DNA of 64,000 nt from Collinsella sp. AM34-10. Its GTDB lineage: Bacteria; Actinomycetota; Coriobacteriia; Coriobacteriales; Coriobacteriaceae. Position 1 is the stretch's first letter, and each line of letters begins with the position of its first letter. The notes beneath the pieces were generated by a model. The model was given only the letters and a program-made list of their open reading frames with translations, did not search any database and was not told the DNA's origin. Below are positions 35,540 to 45,099 of this stretch, piece after piece. The translations under genes were made by a program, and so were the position numbers. The stretch spans positions 124,001 through 188,000 of the forward strand of contig NZ_QSIL01000003.1 in the NCBI RefSeq assembly GCF_003469185.1, in the 5' to 3' direction.

Positions 35540-36037
35540 ATGCCGGGCGAGAATTTTCCTGGCGACAGGATCGTGAGTCTTGTCGACGAGCTCGAGGGGC
35601 TCATCGAAGAGGCTAAGACGCCGTTCGGCAAGAACGCCCAGATGAAGGTTATCGACGCCGACGTCTTCTTTAACATCCTCGATGAGATCCGCATGAGCTA
35701 TCCCGAGGAGTGGCAGAAGTCCCGCCGTATCCTCAAAGAGCGCGAGGAGCTTATGGCCTCCGCCGCCGCTCAGGCCGATTCCATCATTGCCGATGCTCAG
35801 CAGCAGGCGCTCACCATTGCCGGTGAGCAGGAAATTGTCCGCTTGGCACAGCAGCAGGCCGACGACATCCGCGACCGTGCCCAGCAGTACGAGCGCGAGA
35901 CGCGCTATGCCGCCGAGGATTACGCCGAGCAGGTCTTTACGCACCTCGAGGAGAACCTTAAGAGCCTGACCGGCACCGTCACCCGTTGCCGTCAGCAGCT
36001 CAACGAGGGCGCCGCTCAGCAGAACGGTCAGTGGTAA
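35540..36037 (+). CDS. SepIVA/DivIVA-like coiled-coil protein
   Basis: The start is ATG 35540, five bases after AAAGGAG. The 165-residue product has an N-terminal part (RIVSLVDELEGLIEEAKTPFGKNAQMKVIDADVFFNILDEIRMSYPEE) followed by a long heptad-rich coiled coil full of Ala, Gln and Glu. Both composition and place, between coaD and the DUF177 gene and upstream of rnc-smc-ftsY, match SepIVA of mycobacteria, a DivIVA-like septation factor. A role in cell division or polar growth is inferred from this synteny. Confidence 0.75.
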   Translation: MPGENFPGDRIVSLVDELEGLIEEAKTPFGKNAQMKVIDADVFFNILDEIRMSYPEEWQKSRRILKEREELMASAAAQADSIIADAQQQALTIAGEQEIVRLAQQQADDIRDRAQQYERETRYAAEDYAEQVFTHLEENLKSLTGTVTRCRQQLNEGAAQQNGQW

Positions 36038-36591
36038 TGGCCGAGTTCCCGAGCGTAACCGTCGATCTTTCCGAGCAGCTCGAGTTTCCCGGAGACTCAT
36101 ACCCGCTGACCGGCAAGGTCGATGTCGCCACCTACACGGTGGGCGAGAAGGAGTACCAGCTGCAGGACGGCATTGACTACGACGTGGTCTTTACCAACGC
36201 CGGTACCGGTGTTCTGCTTTCGGGCATGGTCCGCGCTCACGCCACCGGCGAGTGCGATCGCTGCCTGGAGCCCGCCTCGTTTGATATCGCAGGCGAGATC
36301 GAGGAGTTCTACCTCTTTGAGGAGCCCGAGGACCCCGAGGCCTACGAAGACGGCTACGAGTTGCTGGGCGAGGATCGCATCGTCGATCTGGGTGAGCCCA
36401 TCAACGACGCGGTCGTCATGGACACGCCGTTCGTTGTCCTGTGCAAGCCCGATTGCCGCGGCCTTTGCCCCACCTGCGGCAACAATCTCAACGTCGAGCA
36501 ATGTGAGTGCGCCGCCAAGGCGGAGGCCGAATGGGCCGCTGCCACGGAAAATCCATTTGCAGCATTGAAGAATCTCAAGCTTGACGAGTAA
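36037..36591 (+). CDS. YceD-family protein (DUF177)
   Basis: This 184-residue DUF177/YceD protein ends with a C-terminal cysteine cluster (CKPDCRGLCPTCG and CEC) usual in this family. CDRCLEP sits in the middle. Its ATG shares one base with the preceding stop, and it lies 64 nt before rpmF, the association seen in most bacteria, where YceD affects 23S rRNA levels and ribosome assembly. Confidence 0.9.
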   Translation: MAEFPSVTVDLSEQLEFPGDSYPLTGKVDVATYTVGEKEYQLQDGIDYDVVFTNAGTGVLLSGMVRAHATGECDRCLEPASFDIAGEIEEFYLFEEPEDPEAYEDGYELLGEDRIVDLGEPINDAVVMDTPFVVLCKPDCRGLCPTCGNNLNVEQCECAAKAEAEWAAATENPFAALKNLKLDE

Positions 36592-36655
36592 AACTGTGGT
36601 AGTATCGCTACTTGCGCGTAATCGCCACACTGGATAGTTCATAAGGAAGGTCACT

Positions 36656-36835
36656 ATGCCCGTACCTAAACAAAAGCAGGGTCGTATCCGCACCCATACC
36701 CGTCGTTCCGCCAACATGAAGATCTCGGCTGCGGCTCAGTCCACGTGCCCCCGTTGCGGCGCTGTTAAGCTCCCGCACCACGTGTGCCCCAACTGCGGTT
36801 TCTACAAGGACCGCGAGGTTATCGTTACCGAGTAA
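36656..36835 (+). CDS. rpmF: 50S ribosomal protein L32
   Basis: The 59-residue product begins MPVPKQKQGRIRTHTRRS and has two zinc-binding CxxC pairs (CPRCG and CPNCG) 13 residues apart, so it is the zinc-containing form of L32. AAGGAAGG precedes ATG 36656. A terminator follows before plsX. Confidence 0.96.
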   Translation: MPVPKQKQGRIRTHTRRSANMKISAAAQSTCPRCGAVKLPHHVCPNCGFYKDREVIVTE

Positions 36836-36876
36836 CTGTATACTCTGGATACGATGCCGTTCCAACTGGAACCACA

Positions 36877-36905
36877 ATGGCCGGCTCAATGAGTCGGCCA
36901 TTTTT
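36877..36905 (+). terminator. Terminator between rpmF and plsX
   Basis: ATGGCCGGCTC (36877-36887) pairs with GAGTCGGCCAT (36891-36901, one G-U) around AAT, followed by TTTTT. It lies only 19 bases before the plsX start, so readthrough probably feeds plsX. Confidence 0.85.
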
Positions 36906-36923
36906 GTATAAGGAGCATATGAA

Positions 36924-37943
36924 ATGAGTAACGTTCGCGTTTGTGTAGACGTTGTGGGCGGAGACGAGAGGCCCCAGGTTGTCCTCGACGGTATCGAGGC
37001 TGCGCTTGCGGCAGATCCCGAGATTGAGGTCTTGGCCGTCGGTCCCGCTGAAATCGTCAACCCCTTTGCAGCGGCGCATGCCCGCGTGGAGGCCTTGGAG
37101 GCCCCCGACGTCATCAGCATGGAGGACGATCCCATCCGCGCCGTGATGACTAAGCGCAAGTCCTCGATCGTGCTTGCATGCCGTGCCATTAAGAAGGGCA
37201 ATGCGGACGCGTTTTTCTCGGCCGGCTCGACCGGTGCCATGACCGCTGCCGCCACGGCCTACGTCACGCCGTTTAGGTATTTGGCGGAGGGCAAGAAGCA
37301 GCCGGTCCGTCCGTGCCTGACTAACGCACTGCCTAATCGCGCCGGCGGCCTGACGGTGCTGTGCGATATGGGCGCCAATCCCGATGTCACGGTGGACGAC
37401 ATGGTGCGTTTCGCCCAGATGGGTGCTGCCTATGCCCGCGTGGTTTTGGACATTGAGCATCCGCGTGTGGGCCTGCTTGCCAACGGCACCGAGGACGAGA
37501 AGGGCTCCAACTTTACCAAGGCGTGCTTCCCGGCCATGAAGGCCGCGGTTCCCGGCTTTGTGGGCAACTGCGAGGGCACCGATCTTACGTCGGGCAATTT
37601 TGACGTCGTGGTCGCCGACGGTATGTCGGGCAATATTGCGCTCAAGGCCACCGAGGGCGCTGCCAAGTTTTTGCTGCAGGAGCTCAAGGGTGCCTTTATG
37701 TCTTCGCTCGGCACCAAGATCGCCGCGCTGCTCATCAAAAAGCAGATGCGCCAGATTAAGGCCAAGCTTTCGGGCGACGCCAAGGGCGGCGCGATTCTGC
37801 TGGGCCTGCGCGGCGTCGTGTTGATCGGCCACGGTGCCACGTCGGTCGAGGCCGTCAAGAACGGTACGCTTGCCGCGGCCCAGGCCGTGCGCGCCGGGCT
37901 TGTCCAGGACGTTGCCAATTCTATGGACGGTATCGTTTTCTAA
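36924..37943 (+). CDS. plsX: Phosphate acyltransferase PlsX
   Basis: PlsX makes acyl-phosphate from acyl-ACP for phospholipid synthesis. The 339-residue product shows VDVVGGDERPQVVLDG at the N-terminus, FFSAGSTGAMTAAAT and the conserved MSGNIALKATEG. The family's first strand usually reads D-x-x-GGD, as here. It lies before acpP, its substrate carrier. Its place with rpmF is the widely conserved rpmF-plsX order. Confidence 0.94.
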   Translation: MSNVRVCVDVVGGDERPQVVLDGIEAALAADPEIEVLAVGPAEIVNPFAAAHARVEALEAPDVISMEDDPIRAVMTKRKSSIVLACRAIKKGNADAFFSAGSTGAMTAAATAYVTPFRYLAEGKKQPVRPCLTNALPNRAGGLTVLCDMGANPDVTVDDMVRFAQMGAAYARVVLDIEHPRVGLLANGTEDEKGSNFTKACFPAMKAAVPGFVGNCEGTDLTSGNFDVVVADGMSGNIALKATEGAAKFLLQELKGAFMSSLGTKIAALLIKKQMRQIKAKLSGDAKGGAILLGLRGVVLIGHGATSVEAVKNGTLAAAQAVRAGLVQDVANSMDGIVF

Positions 37944-37983
37944 AGGCCGCGTTACGTGGCTCAACCTGTACCGCGTGGGGTAG

Positions 37984-38015
37984 AATCGGAGCCGTATTGC
38001 AACGCGGCTCCGATT
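37984..38015. other. Hairpin between plsX and acpP
   Basis: AATCGGAGCCG (37984-37994) pairs perfectly with CGGCTCCGATT (38005-38015). There is no U-run, so it is more likely an mRNA processing or stability structure that lets acpP be expressed above its neighbours. Confidence 0.5.
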
Positions 38016-38057
38016 GCCGTGTTGTGTTGTGTTCCATGACATACGAGAGGAAGCGCT

Positions 38058-38300
38058 ATGGATCGCTCCGAAATCTTCGATAAGATCGCCGAAGTCGCCG
38101 CTGACGTGCTGGGTGTCGATGTCGCCGACATTAGCGACGAGACCACTTTTGACGATCTCGATGCCGATTCGCTCGAGCGTCTGCAGCTGGTGACGGCCAT
38201 CGAGGACGAGTTCGACCTCGAGATCGATGACGAGACCCTGCTGTCGCTCAACTCTGTCGCCGACGCTGTCGACGCTATTGAAAACGCCAAGGAGGCCTAA
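38058..38300 (+). CDS. acpP: Acyl carrier protein
   Basis: This 80-residue acidic protein has the phosphopantetheine attachment site DADSLERLQLV with Ser38. In most ACPs the motif is DSLD or DSLE followed by hydrophobic residues, as here. GAGAGGAAG lies before ATG 38058. It provides the acyl carrier used by PlsX and fatty acid synthesis; only 3 nt separate it from rnc. Confidence 0.94.
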   Translation: MDRSEIFDKIAEVAADVLGVDVADISDETTFDDLDADSLERLQLVTAIEDEFDLEIDDETLLSLNSVADAVDAIENAKEA

Positions 38301-38303
38301 GTC

Positions 38304-39029
38304 TTGGCTTTGTCTGAACGACTCACGCGCGCCCAGGAGATTCTGGGCCATGAGTTCAATAATAAGGTGCTGCTGCGCGCGGCGCTCACGCATCCCTCGG
38401 CCGTCGAGGGTCAGCCGGTCTCTGCCAGCTATGAGCGCCTTGAGTTTTTGGGCGATTCCATTTTGGGCGCCGTGGTGGCCCGTTCGCTCTTTGAGTCCTA
38501 TCCCGAGTTTGACGAGGGTAAGCTCACGCGCCTGAAGGTGTCCCTTGTCTCGGGCGCTACGCTGTCCGAGGTGTCGCACGAACTGGGTATCGACGACATC
38601 ATCATCTTTGGTGCCTCCGAGACCGGTACCGGCGCCCGCGGCCTGCATTCGGCGCTCGAGAACGTCTACGAGTCGCTCGTGGGTGCGTTGTATCTGGATG
38701 CCGGTTGGGATGCGGCGGCGGAGTTCATCCACCGTACGCTCAAGCCGCACCTGGCCTCCGAGCGTGCCGAGCACCCCGCGAACCCCAAGTCGTTCTTGCA
38801 GGAGTGCGTGCAGGCAGACGGCCACGAGCCTCCCGCGTATAAGCTGGTCGGCTCCGAGGGCCCCGCGCATGCGCCCACCTTTACCGCTGTGGTGCTCATC
38901 GACGGTATTCGTCAAGGCCGCGGCACTGGTTCCTCCAAGAAGGAGGCCGAGGGAGCCGCTGCGCTCGAGGCGCTCGACCGCATGGGCTACACCACCAACG
39001 GCGTGATTCTCAACAAGAAGCCTGTTTAA
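38304..39029 (+). CDS. rnc: Ribonuclease III
   Basis: RNase III cuts double-stranded RNA in rRNA processing. The 241-residue product has the signature YERLEFLGDSILG with catalytic acidic residues, ENVYESLVGALYLDAGW, and a C-terminal dsRNA-binding domain (NPKSFLQECVQADG ... GTGSSKKEAEGAAALEAL). TTG 38304 is the assigned start, just after acpP; the N-terminus ALSERLTRAQEILG fits the family. Confidence 0.95.
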   Translation: MALSERLTRAQEILGHEFNNKVLLRAALTHPSAVEGQPVSASYERLEFLGDSILGAVVARSLFESYPEFDEGKLTRLKVSLVSGATLSEVSHELGIDDIIIFGASETGTGARGLHSALENVYESLVGALYLDAGWDAAAEFIHRTLKPHLASERAEHPANPKSFLQECVQADGHEPPAYKLVGSEGPAHAPTFTAVVLIDGIRQGRGTGSSKKEAEGAAALEALDRMGYTTNGVILNKKPV

Positions 39030-39039
39030 GCGAGGAACC

Positions 39040-42000
39040 GTGTATCTCAAGTCCCTCACGCTCAAAGGGTTCAAGTCGTTTGCCGACCGCGCCCATATGT
39101 CATTTGAGCCGGGCCTGACCGTCATCGTCGGTCCCAACGGCTCGGGAAAATCGAACATCTCCGACTCGATTCTGTGGGTCCTGGGCGAGCAGAGCGCCAA
39201 GCAGCTGCGCGGCCAGGCCATGGAGGATGTCATCTTCTCGGGCTCGTCGGCGCGCAAGCCGGTGGGTGTGGCCGAGGTTACGCTGGTGCTCGACAACTCG
39301 GACCATATGCTTCCCGTCGACTTTGAAGAGGTGGCTATCACCCGCCGCATGTATCGCTCGGGCGAGAGTGAGTACCTCATCAACTCGAGCCCGTGCCGCC
39401 TGATGGACATTCAGGACATCCTGCACGATTCGGGCCTGGGCAAGGATACGCATTCCATCATCAGCCAGGGCAAGCTCGATGCCATTTTGCAGAGCCGCCC
39501 CGAGGAGCGCCGCGCTCTTATTGAGGAGGCTGCCGGCATCTCCAAGCACAAGCGCCGTAAGGAGCGTGCGCTCAAAAAGATCAAGTCGATGGACGAGCAC
39601 CTGACCCGTGCCCGCGACATCAATAAGGAGATCGCCCGCCAGCTGCGGCCGCTGGAGCGTCAGGTCGATCGCGCGCGCAAGTACAAAGAGCTGTCCTCGC
39701 GCGCGAACGAGCTTACGCAGATGCTGGCCGTCGACGAGCTTCGTTCGCTGCAGTCGCAGTGGAACGACTTGGAGAGCCGCTCTAAGGAGGGCGCCGCCGA
39801 GCTGGAGCTCGCGCAGTACCGCCTGGGTGAGAAAGAGCGCGAGCTCGAGAAGCTCCAGGTTATGCTCGAGGAAAAGGGCCTGTTTGTGGGCGATCTGGGC
39901 GAGCAGCGCCGCCATATGCAAGACGTGGTCGGCCGCATCAATTCCGATATGCGCCTGCTCGAGGAAAAGGGCCACAACATGGTGTCGCGCCTGTCCGACA
40001 TGCGCGGCCAGATCTCGAGCTCCGAGCATCAGCGTCGTCGCGTTGTCGAGGAGCTCGAGGATGCACGTGCCCAGCTTGAGGAGGTGACCGGTGCGCACAT
40101 GCAGGCCCAGTCCGACGTTGACGCCGCCGGTCCTGCTGCCGCCCAGCTCCACGAGCGTCGCGTTGCGCTTGACAATCAGATTTCGCAGCTCACGCGCGAG
40201 CAGCGCGATGTGCAGCGTGTGGCCGACAACGCCGCGCTCGAGCTTGCCAAGGTGAAGGACTCGCTGAGCAACGCCGAGGTCGAGGACAACATGTACGCCT
40301 CGCGCCTGGAGCAGATCGACGAGCAGCTCGAGGAGGTCACGGCCTCGCTCGAGAGCCGTCGCGACCGCGCTGAGGAGCTCGAAGGCGCGCTCGATCAGGC
40401 CCGTCAAGCCCAGGTCGATGCGCGTGAGGCCACCGAGGTCGCTCGTGCGGCGTTGAAGGACTTGCGTAATCGCGAGAGCGAGGCGCGCAACAAACTGTCC
40501 GAGGTTCGCTCTGAGCTCGCGAGCCAAAAGAAGCTCGATGCCCGCATGGCAGACAGCTCGCCGCTGGTGAGCCGTCTGATGGGTGCGCTGGGCGATGATG
40601 TCTCGGGTCGTCTGGGCGACGTGCTCGAGGCTCCTCGTGAGCTCGAGGGCCTGGTCGAGCAGCTGCTTTCTGGCGATATCGATGCTCTTTTGTTTGATGA
40701 TGCCGCTACGCTTGAGCGCGCCGGTCGTGCGGCTCTGGACCAAAAGAAGGCCTCGGGCGAGGCGCTGCTGATGGCGCGCGGCGTGAGCGGCGGTGCTGCT
40801 GCTAAGGGTGCTGCCGGTTCGCGTCTGGTCGATCGTCTGTCCGTGCGCTCCGGTTATGGCCCGGTTGTCGAGGCCCTGCTCGGCGGCTATTACGTGGTCG
40901 ATGACTTGGCCGCCGCGCTGGCGGCACCAGTCGTTGACGGTGTGACCTACGTGACTCCCGATGGCGCCCGCGTGAGCTGTGGCGGCCTGGTGCGCGTGGG
41001 GCTCGATGCCGGCGAGGCTTCGGGTGCCTTGGAGCGCAAGCGTCGCATTCGCGAGTTAGAGGGCCTGGAGCCCGATCTGGCTGCCGTGTTTGAGCATGTG
41101 TCAGACCAGGTCGTCGAGGCCAATGCGGCCGTCGAGGAGGCGCGTGCCGCCGAGGGCGATGCCGCCGGCGAGATCGCCCGTCTTGAGGGCGAGCGCCGCT
41201 CGCTGCTTTCCGAGATCGGCCGCTTGGAGCAAAGCGCCAACAATGCCGAGGTCGAGCGCGTGCGCATCTCGAAGCGCCGCGAGCAGGCCGCCGAGGCCGT
41301 CCGCGCTGCGCGTCCGCGCGTTGACGAGCTCACCCGTTCGCGCGACGAGGCCCGTGCGCAGGCAAGCGACCTTGGTCTTCAGATTGCCGAAGCCAACGAT
41401 GAGCTCGATCGCGTGCGCCGTGACGATTCTGAGGCAGCCGGTAAGCTCGCCGATGCCAAGGTCCGCCTGGCTCAGACGAGCGAGCGCCTGCGTTCGCTGA
41501 AGGGCCGCGTGCCCGATCTTGAGCATCGTCTGGAGGGCATCGACCGCCGTATCCGCGGAACACGCCAGGCCTCGCGCTCGCTCGAGTTGCTGCGCCTGCG
41601 CGTCGACCCCATGCACGAGCGCTATTCGGCCCTGCTGGAGCGCGCGTCGGATTGGGCCGCGCGCCTGCGTGACCAGGCTTCGCTCGAGGAGGCGGACTCG
41701 GCCTCGCTCAAGAAGACCATCGAGGACGCCAAGGCCGAGGTCTCCCGCGCCAAGGAGCGGGTCGATGCCGCCACGGCGACGCAAAACGAGTTCAAGGTCG
41801 CACGCGGCAAACTCGAGGTGCAGGTAGAGGCGGCCATCAAGGCCATTACCGCCGATGGCACCACGGTGCTCGAGGAAGCTCTCATGCTTCCTGCGCCCAC
41901 CGACCGCGACGCCGCCGAGCGCGAGCTCAACCAGCTCGTGCGTCAGATCAACAACCTGGGCCCTGTGAACCAGGTTGCGATGGAGGAGTACGAGCAGCTC

Positions 42001-42576
42001 AAGCGCCGCGCCGATTATATCGAGGAGCAGCTGGCCGATCTGGAGAGCGCGCGCAAGGCGCTCACCAAGATTACCGTGGCCATTGACCGTAAGATGCGTA
42101 AAGCCTTCCTGGTGACCTTTGAGAAGGTCGATGCGAACTTCCGCGAGATCTTCGCCATGCTGTTCCCGGGTGGCCAGGCGCATCTGGAGATGACCGACCC
42201 CGAGCATCCTGCCGAGACGGGCATCGAGGTCGTGGCGCAGCCGCGCGGCAAGCGCATCACCAAGATGATGCTCATGTCGGGCGGCGAGAAGAGCCTGACG
42301 GCGCTCGCCTTGCTCTTTGCCGTGTATCGCACGCGTACGGTGCCGTTCTATGTGCTGGACGAGGTCGAGGCGGCACTCGACGACGCCAACCTGTCCAAGC
42401 TCATCGGCGCGCTCGATGTTTTGCGTTCCGATACGCAGCTCTTGGTTATCTCGCATCAGCGCCGTACTATGGAGGACGCTGACGTCCTCTACGGCGTCTC
42501 GATGCAAGCCGACGGCGTCAGCCGCGTCGTCTCGCAAAAACTTGATCGCGAAACCGGAAAGGTCGTGAATGCATAA
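39040..42576 (+). CDS. smc: Chromosome segregation protein SMC
   Basis: SMC is the condensin ATPase that compacts and segregates chromosomes. The 1178-residue product has an N-terminal ATPase half with GPNGSGKSNISDSI (Walker A) and a long coiled coil. A hinge lies at about residues 500-670 (GRLGDVLEAP, GGYYVVDDLAAAL, VTPDGARVSCGGLVR), followed by the return coiled coil. The C-terminal half has LMSGGEKSLTALALLFA (signature) and VLDEVEAALDDAN (Walker B). GTG 39040 is the start. The partners scpA and scpB are not in this window. It shares one base with ftsY. Confidence 0.96.
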   Translation: MYLKSLTLKGFKSFADRAHMSFEPGLTVIVGPNGSGKSNISDSILWVLGEQSAKQLRGQAMEDVIFSGSSARKPVGVAEVTLVLDNSDHMLPVDFEEVAITRRMYRSGESEYLINSSPCRLMDIQDILHDSGLGKDTHSIISQGKLDAILQSRPEERRALIEEAAGISKHKRRKERALKKIKSMDEHLTRARDINKEIARQLRPLERQVDRARKYKELSSRANELTQMLAVDELRSLQSQWNDLESRSKEGAAELELAQYRLGEKERELEKLQVMLEEKGLFVGDLGEQRRHMQDVVGRINSDMRLLEEKGHNMVSRLSDMRGQISSSEHQRRRVVEELEDARAQLEEVTGAHMQAQSDVDAAGPAAAQLHERRVALDNQISQLTREQRDVQRVADNAALELAKVKDSLSNAEVEDNMYASRLEQIDEQLEEVTASLESRRDRAEELEGALDQARQAQVDAREATEVARAALKDLRNRESEARNKLSEVRSELASQKKLDARMADSSPLVSRLMGALGDDVSGRLGDVLEAPRELEGLVEQLLSGDIDALLFDDAATLERAGRAALDQKKASGEALLMARGVSGGAAAKGAAGSRLVDRLSVRSGYGPVVEALLGGYYVVDDLAAALAAPVVDGVTYVTPDGARVSCGGLVRVGLDAGEASGALERKRRIRELEGLEPDLAAVFEHVSDQVVEANAAVEEARAAEGDAAGEIARLEGERRSLLSEIGRLEQSANNAEVERVRISKRREQAAEAVRAARPRVDELTRSRDEARAQASDLGLQIAEANDELDRVRRDDSEAAGKLADAKVRLAQTSERLRSLKGRVPDLEHRLEGIDRRIRGTRQASRSLELLRLRVDPMHERYSALLERASDWAARLRDQASLEEADSASLKKTIEDAKAEVSRAKERVDAATATQNEFKVARGKLEVQVEAAIKAITADGTTVLEEALMLPAPTDRDAAERELNQLVRQINNLGPVNQVAMEEYEQLKRRADYIEEQLADLESARKALTKITVAIDRKMRKAFLVTFEKVDANFREIFAMLFPGGQAHLEMTDPEHPAETGIEVVAQPRGKRITKMMLMSGGEKSLTALALLFAVYRTRTVPFYVLDEVEAALDDANLSKLIGALDVLRSDTQLLVISHQRRTMEDADVLYGVSMQADGVSRVVSQKLDRETGKVVNA

Positions 42577-43493
42577 TGGGATTCTTCGATGCTCTCTCGC
42601 GCGGACTTGAGCGCAGCCGCGAGGCCCTCAACGAGGTCTTTTACTTTGGCGGCGAGGTCGATGAGGATTTTTGGGAGGATCTAGAGGACACCCTCGTCAT
42701 GGGTGACATGGGCGCCGAGGTCGCCATTCAGGTCTCCGATGACCTGCGCGATACCGCGGCCAAGAAGAACCTCAAGACCGCTCCGCAACTCCGTCGCGCC
42801 CTGGCCGAGCAGCTCGAGCAGCATTTTGTGCCCGCCGAGCGCGATCCGTTCTCCGACACGCCGAGCTGCGTGCTGTTTGTGGGTATTAACGGTGCCGGCA
42901 AGACCACGACGGTCGGCAAGATCGCGAGCGCTATGGCTGCCCGCGGCAAGAACGTCGTGATCGGTTCGGCCGATACCTTCCGCGCCGCCGCCATCGAGCA
43001 GCTCGATGTGTGGGGCCAGCGCGCCGGCGTTCCCGTCATCAAGCGCGACCGCGGCTCCGATCCGGCGAGCGTGTGCTATGACGTGCTCGATGAGGCCGAC
43101 AAGCGCGGCAGCGACCTGGTGCTTATCGACACTGCCGGCCGTCTGCACACGAGCCCCGAGCTCATGCGCGAGCTTGCCAAGGTGGTCAACGTGACGCGCA
43201 AGCGCGCCGCCAATATGGCCGCCGGTCCCATGCCGGTCTCGGTTGTCCTCGTGATCGATGCCGCGACGGGCCAAAACGGCCTGAACCAGGCGCTCGAGTT
43301 TAACGAGGCGTTGGGTCTGGACGGTATTATCATGACAAAGCTGGACGGCACGGCTAAGGGTGGCATCGCCATGGCCGTGGCCGAGAAGCTCAAGCTCCCA
43401 ATCCTGCGCATTGGCGTGGGCGAGCAGGTCGATGACCTGCAGGAGTTCAATGCCAAAGATTTCTGCCGCGCCCTGGTGGGCGAGTCCAATTAA
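42576..43493 (+). CDS. ftsY: Signal recognition particle receptor FtsY
   Basis: FtsY docks the signal recognition particle at the membrane. The 305-residue product has the helical N domain (GLERSREALNEVFYFGGEVDEDFWEDLED) and the SRP GTPase G domain: GINGAGKTTTVGKIA (G1), DTFRAAAIEQL, DTAGRLH (G3) and TKLDGTAKGG (G4/G5 region). The acidic A domain of E. coli FtsY is missing, as usual in actinobacteria. It is followed by ffh, its interaction partner. Confidence 0.95.
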   Translation: MGFFDALSRGLERSREALNEVFYFGGEVDEDFWEDLEDTLVMGDMGAEVAIQVSDDLRDTAAKKNLKTAPQLRRALAEQLEQHFVPAERDPFSDTPSCVLFVGINGAGKTTTVGKIASAMAARGKNVVIGSADTFRAAAIEQLDVWGQRAGVPVIKRDRGSDPASVCYDVLDEADKRGSDLVLIDTAGRLHTSPELMRELAKVVNVTRKRAANMAAGPMPVSVVLVIDAATGQNGLNQALEFNEALGLDGIIMTKLDGTAKGGIAMAVAEKLKLPILRIGVGEQVDDLQEFNAKDFCRALVGESN

Positions 43494-43503
43494 GGAGTGA
43501 CTA

Positions 43504-44979
43504 GTGTTTGATTCTCTGAGCGATCGCCTCAACGACACATTTGACCGCCTGCGCGGCAAGGGTAAATTGACCGAGGCCGATATTACCTCGGCCATGCGCG
43601 ACATTCGCATGGCGCTGCTCGAGGCCGACGTCAACTTCAAGGTCGTCAAGGAGTTCGTCGCCAAGACCAAGGAGCGCTGCATGACCGCCGAGGTCATGGA
43701 GTCGCTGTCGCCGGCGCAAAACGTCGTCAAGATTGTGCTCGACGAGCTCACCGAGATGCTCGGTTCCACCGAGAGCAAGCTCGTCTTTAGCAACCGCATT
43801 CCCAATGTCATCATGCTCGTCGGCCTGCAGGGCTCCGGTAAGACTACGGCTGCCGTAAAGCTGGCCTACCTGCTCAAGAAGCAGGGCCGCTCGCCGCTGC
43901 TCGCCGCGTGCGATGTCTACCGTCCCGCCGCTGCCGACCAGCTGGCCACGCTCGGCGGAGAGATCGGCGTGCCGGTCTTCCGCGGTGACGGCGAGCACCC
44001 GGTCGATATCGCCAAGGGCGCCATTCAGGAGGCCGTCGACCACCTGCGTGACGTGGTCATCGTCGATACCGCCGGTCGTTTGCAGATCGACGAGCAGATG
44101 ATGCAGGAAGCCGTGGACATCAAGAAGGCCGTCAAGCCCGATCAGGTGCTGATGGTCGTCGATGCCATGACCGGCCAGGATATCGTCAACGTCGTCTCGA
44201 CCTTTGCCGAGCGCACCGACTTTGACGGCGTGATTATCTCCAAGCTCGACGGCGATGCCCGTGGTGGCGGCGCGCTTTCTGTGCGCCAGGTGACCGGTAA
44301 GCCCATTAAGTTCGTGAGCATGGGCGAGAAGCCCGATTCGCTGGAGCCGTTCTACCCCGACCGCATGGCCAAGCGCATCTTGGGCATGGGCGATGTTGTC
44401 GGCATCATCGAGAAGGCCCAGGAGGCGGCCGACGCCGAGCAGCTCGAGGCTGCCGAGCGTATGCTGCGCGAGGGCTTTACCATGAACGACATGCTCGACC
44501 AGATGAAGGCCGTCAAGAAGATGGGCGGCATGAAGGGCATTCTGGGTATGCTTCCCGGCGGTCAGCGCGCGCTCAACCAGATGGGCGGCAACCTGGACGA
44601 GGGCATCTTCGATAAGAACGAGGCCATCATCATGTCGATGACCAAGGAGGAGCGCCTGCGTCCCTCCATCATCAACGGCCAGCGCCGCGCGCGTATCGCC
44701 AAGGGCGCCGGTGTGACCCCCACCGAGGTCAATAGCCTTATGAAGCAGTGGGGCGAGATGAACAAGATGATGGGCCGCATGCGCACGATGGCCAATCAGG
44801 CACAGGCCGGCGGCAAGAAGGGCAAAAAGGGCAAGAAGGGCAAAAAGATGCGCATGCCCAATATCCCTGGGCTGGACGCTATGGGTCTGGGCGGTATGGG
44901 CGGCCTGGGTACGGGCGGTCCCAAGTCCGATATGGAGCTGCTGCGCCAGATGGAAGCGCAGATGCGCAATAAGAAATAG
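43504..44979 (+). CDS. ffh: Signal recognition particle protein Ffh
   Basis: Ffh binds 4.5S RNA and signal peptides of nascent membrane proteins. The 491-residue product has the N domain (FDSLSDRLNDTFDRLRGKGKLTE), G domain (GLQGSGKTTAAVKLA, DTAGRLQID, SKLDGDARGGGAL) and the methionine-rich M domain with its RNA-binding motif (from about residue 330; RIAKGAGVTPTEVN). A Lys/Gly-rich then Gly/Met-rich tail ends it. GTG 43504 is the start. The 4.5S RNA gene is not recognised nearby. Confidence 0.95.
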   Translation: MFDSLSDRLNDTFDRLRGKGKLTEADITSAMRDIRMALLEADVNFKVVKEFVAKTKERCMTAEVMESLSPAQNVVKIVLDELTEMLGSTESKLVFSNRIPNVIMLVGLQGSGKTTAAVKLAYLLKKQGRSPLLAACDVYRPAAADQLATLGGEIGVPVFRGDGEHPVDIAKGAIQEAVDHLRDVVIVDTAGRLQIDEQMMQEAVDIKKAVKPDQVLMVVDAMTGQDIVNVVSTFAERTDFDGVIISKLDGDARGGGALSVRQVTGKPIKFVSMGEKPDSLEPFYPDRMAKRILGMGDVVGIIEKAQEAADAEQLEAAERMLREGFTMNDMLDQMKAVKKMGGMKGILGMLPGGQRALNQMGGNLDEGIFDKNEAIIMSMTKEERLRPSIINGQRRARIAKGAGVTPTEVNSLMKQWGEMNKMMGRMRTMANQAQAGGKKGKKGKKGKKMRMPNIPGLDAMGLGGMGGLGTGGPKSDMELLRQMEAQMRNKK

Positions 44980-45004
44980 GGCTGTAATTCCAGCTTGATA
45001 TGGC

Positions 45005-45036
45005 AAAGGCCACTCGGAAGTTACCGGGTGGCCTTT
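45005..45036 (+). terminator. ffh terminator
   Basis: AAAGGCCACTCGG (45005-45017) pairs with CCGGGTGGCCTTT (45024-45036, one G-U). The stem's own T's form the run. It may also serve the convergent gene. Confidence 0.85.
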
Positions 45037-45099
45037 GTTGTTGGCTTTGATAGTTGGGCTGCGTTCAGTGTCGCGCCCCGAGCTCGCGGTGCCGTGCCG

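Noticed and set aside
36825..39410. 861-codon antisense frame across plsX, acpP and rnc
   Set aside because: It covers three firmly identified genes and shows no protein motif; an antisense shadow.
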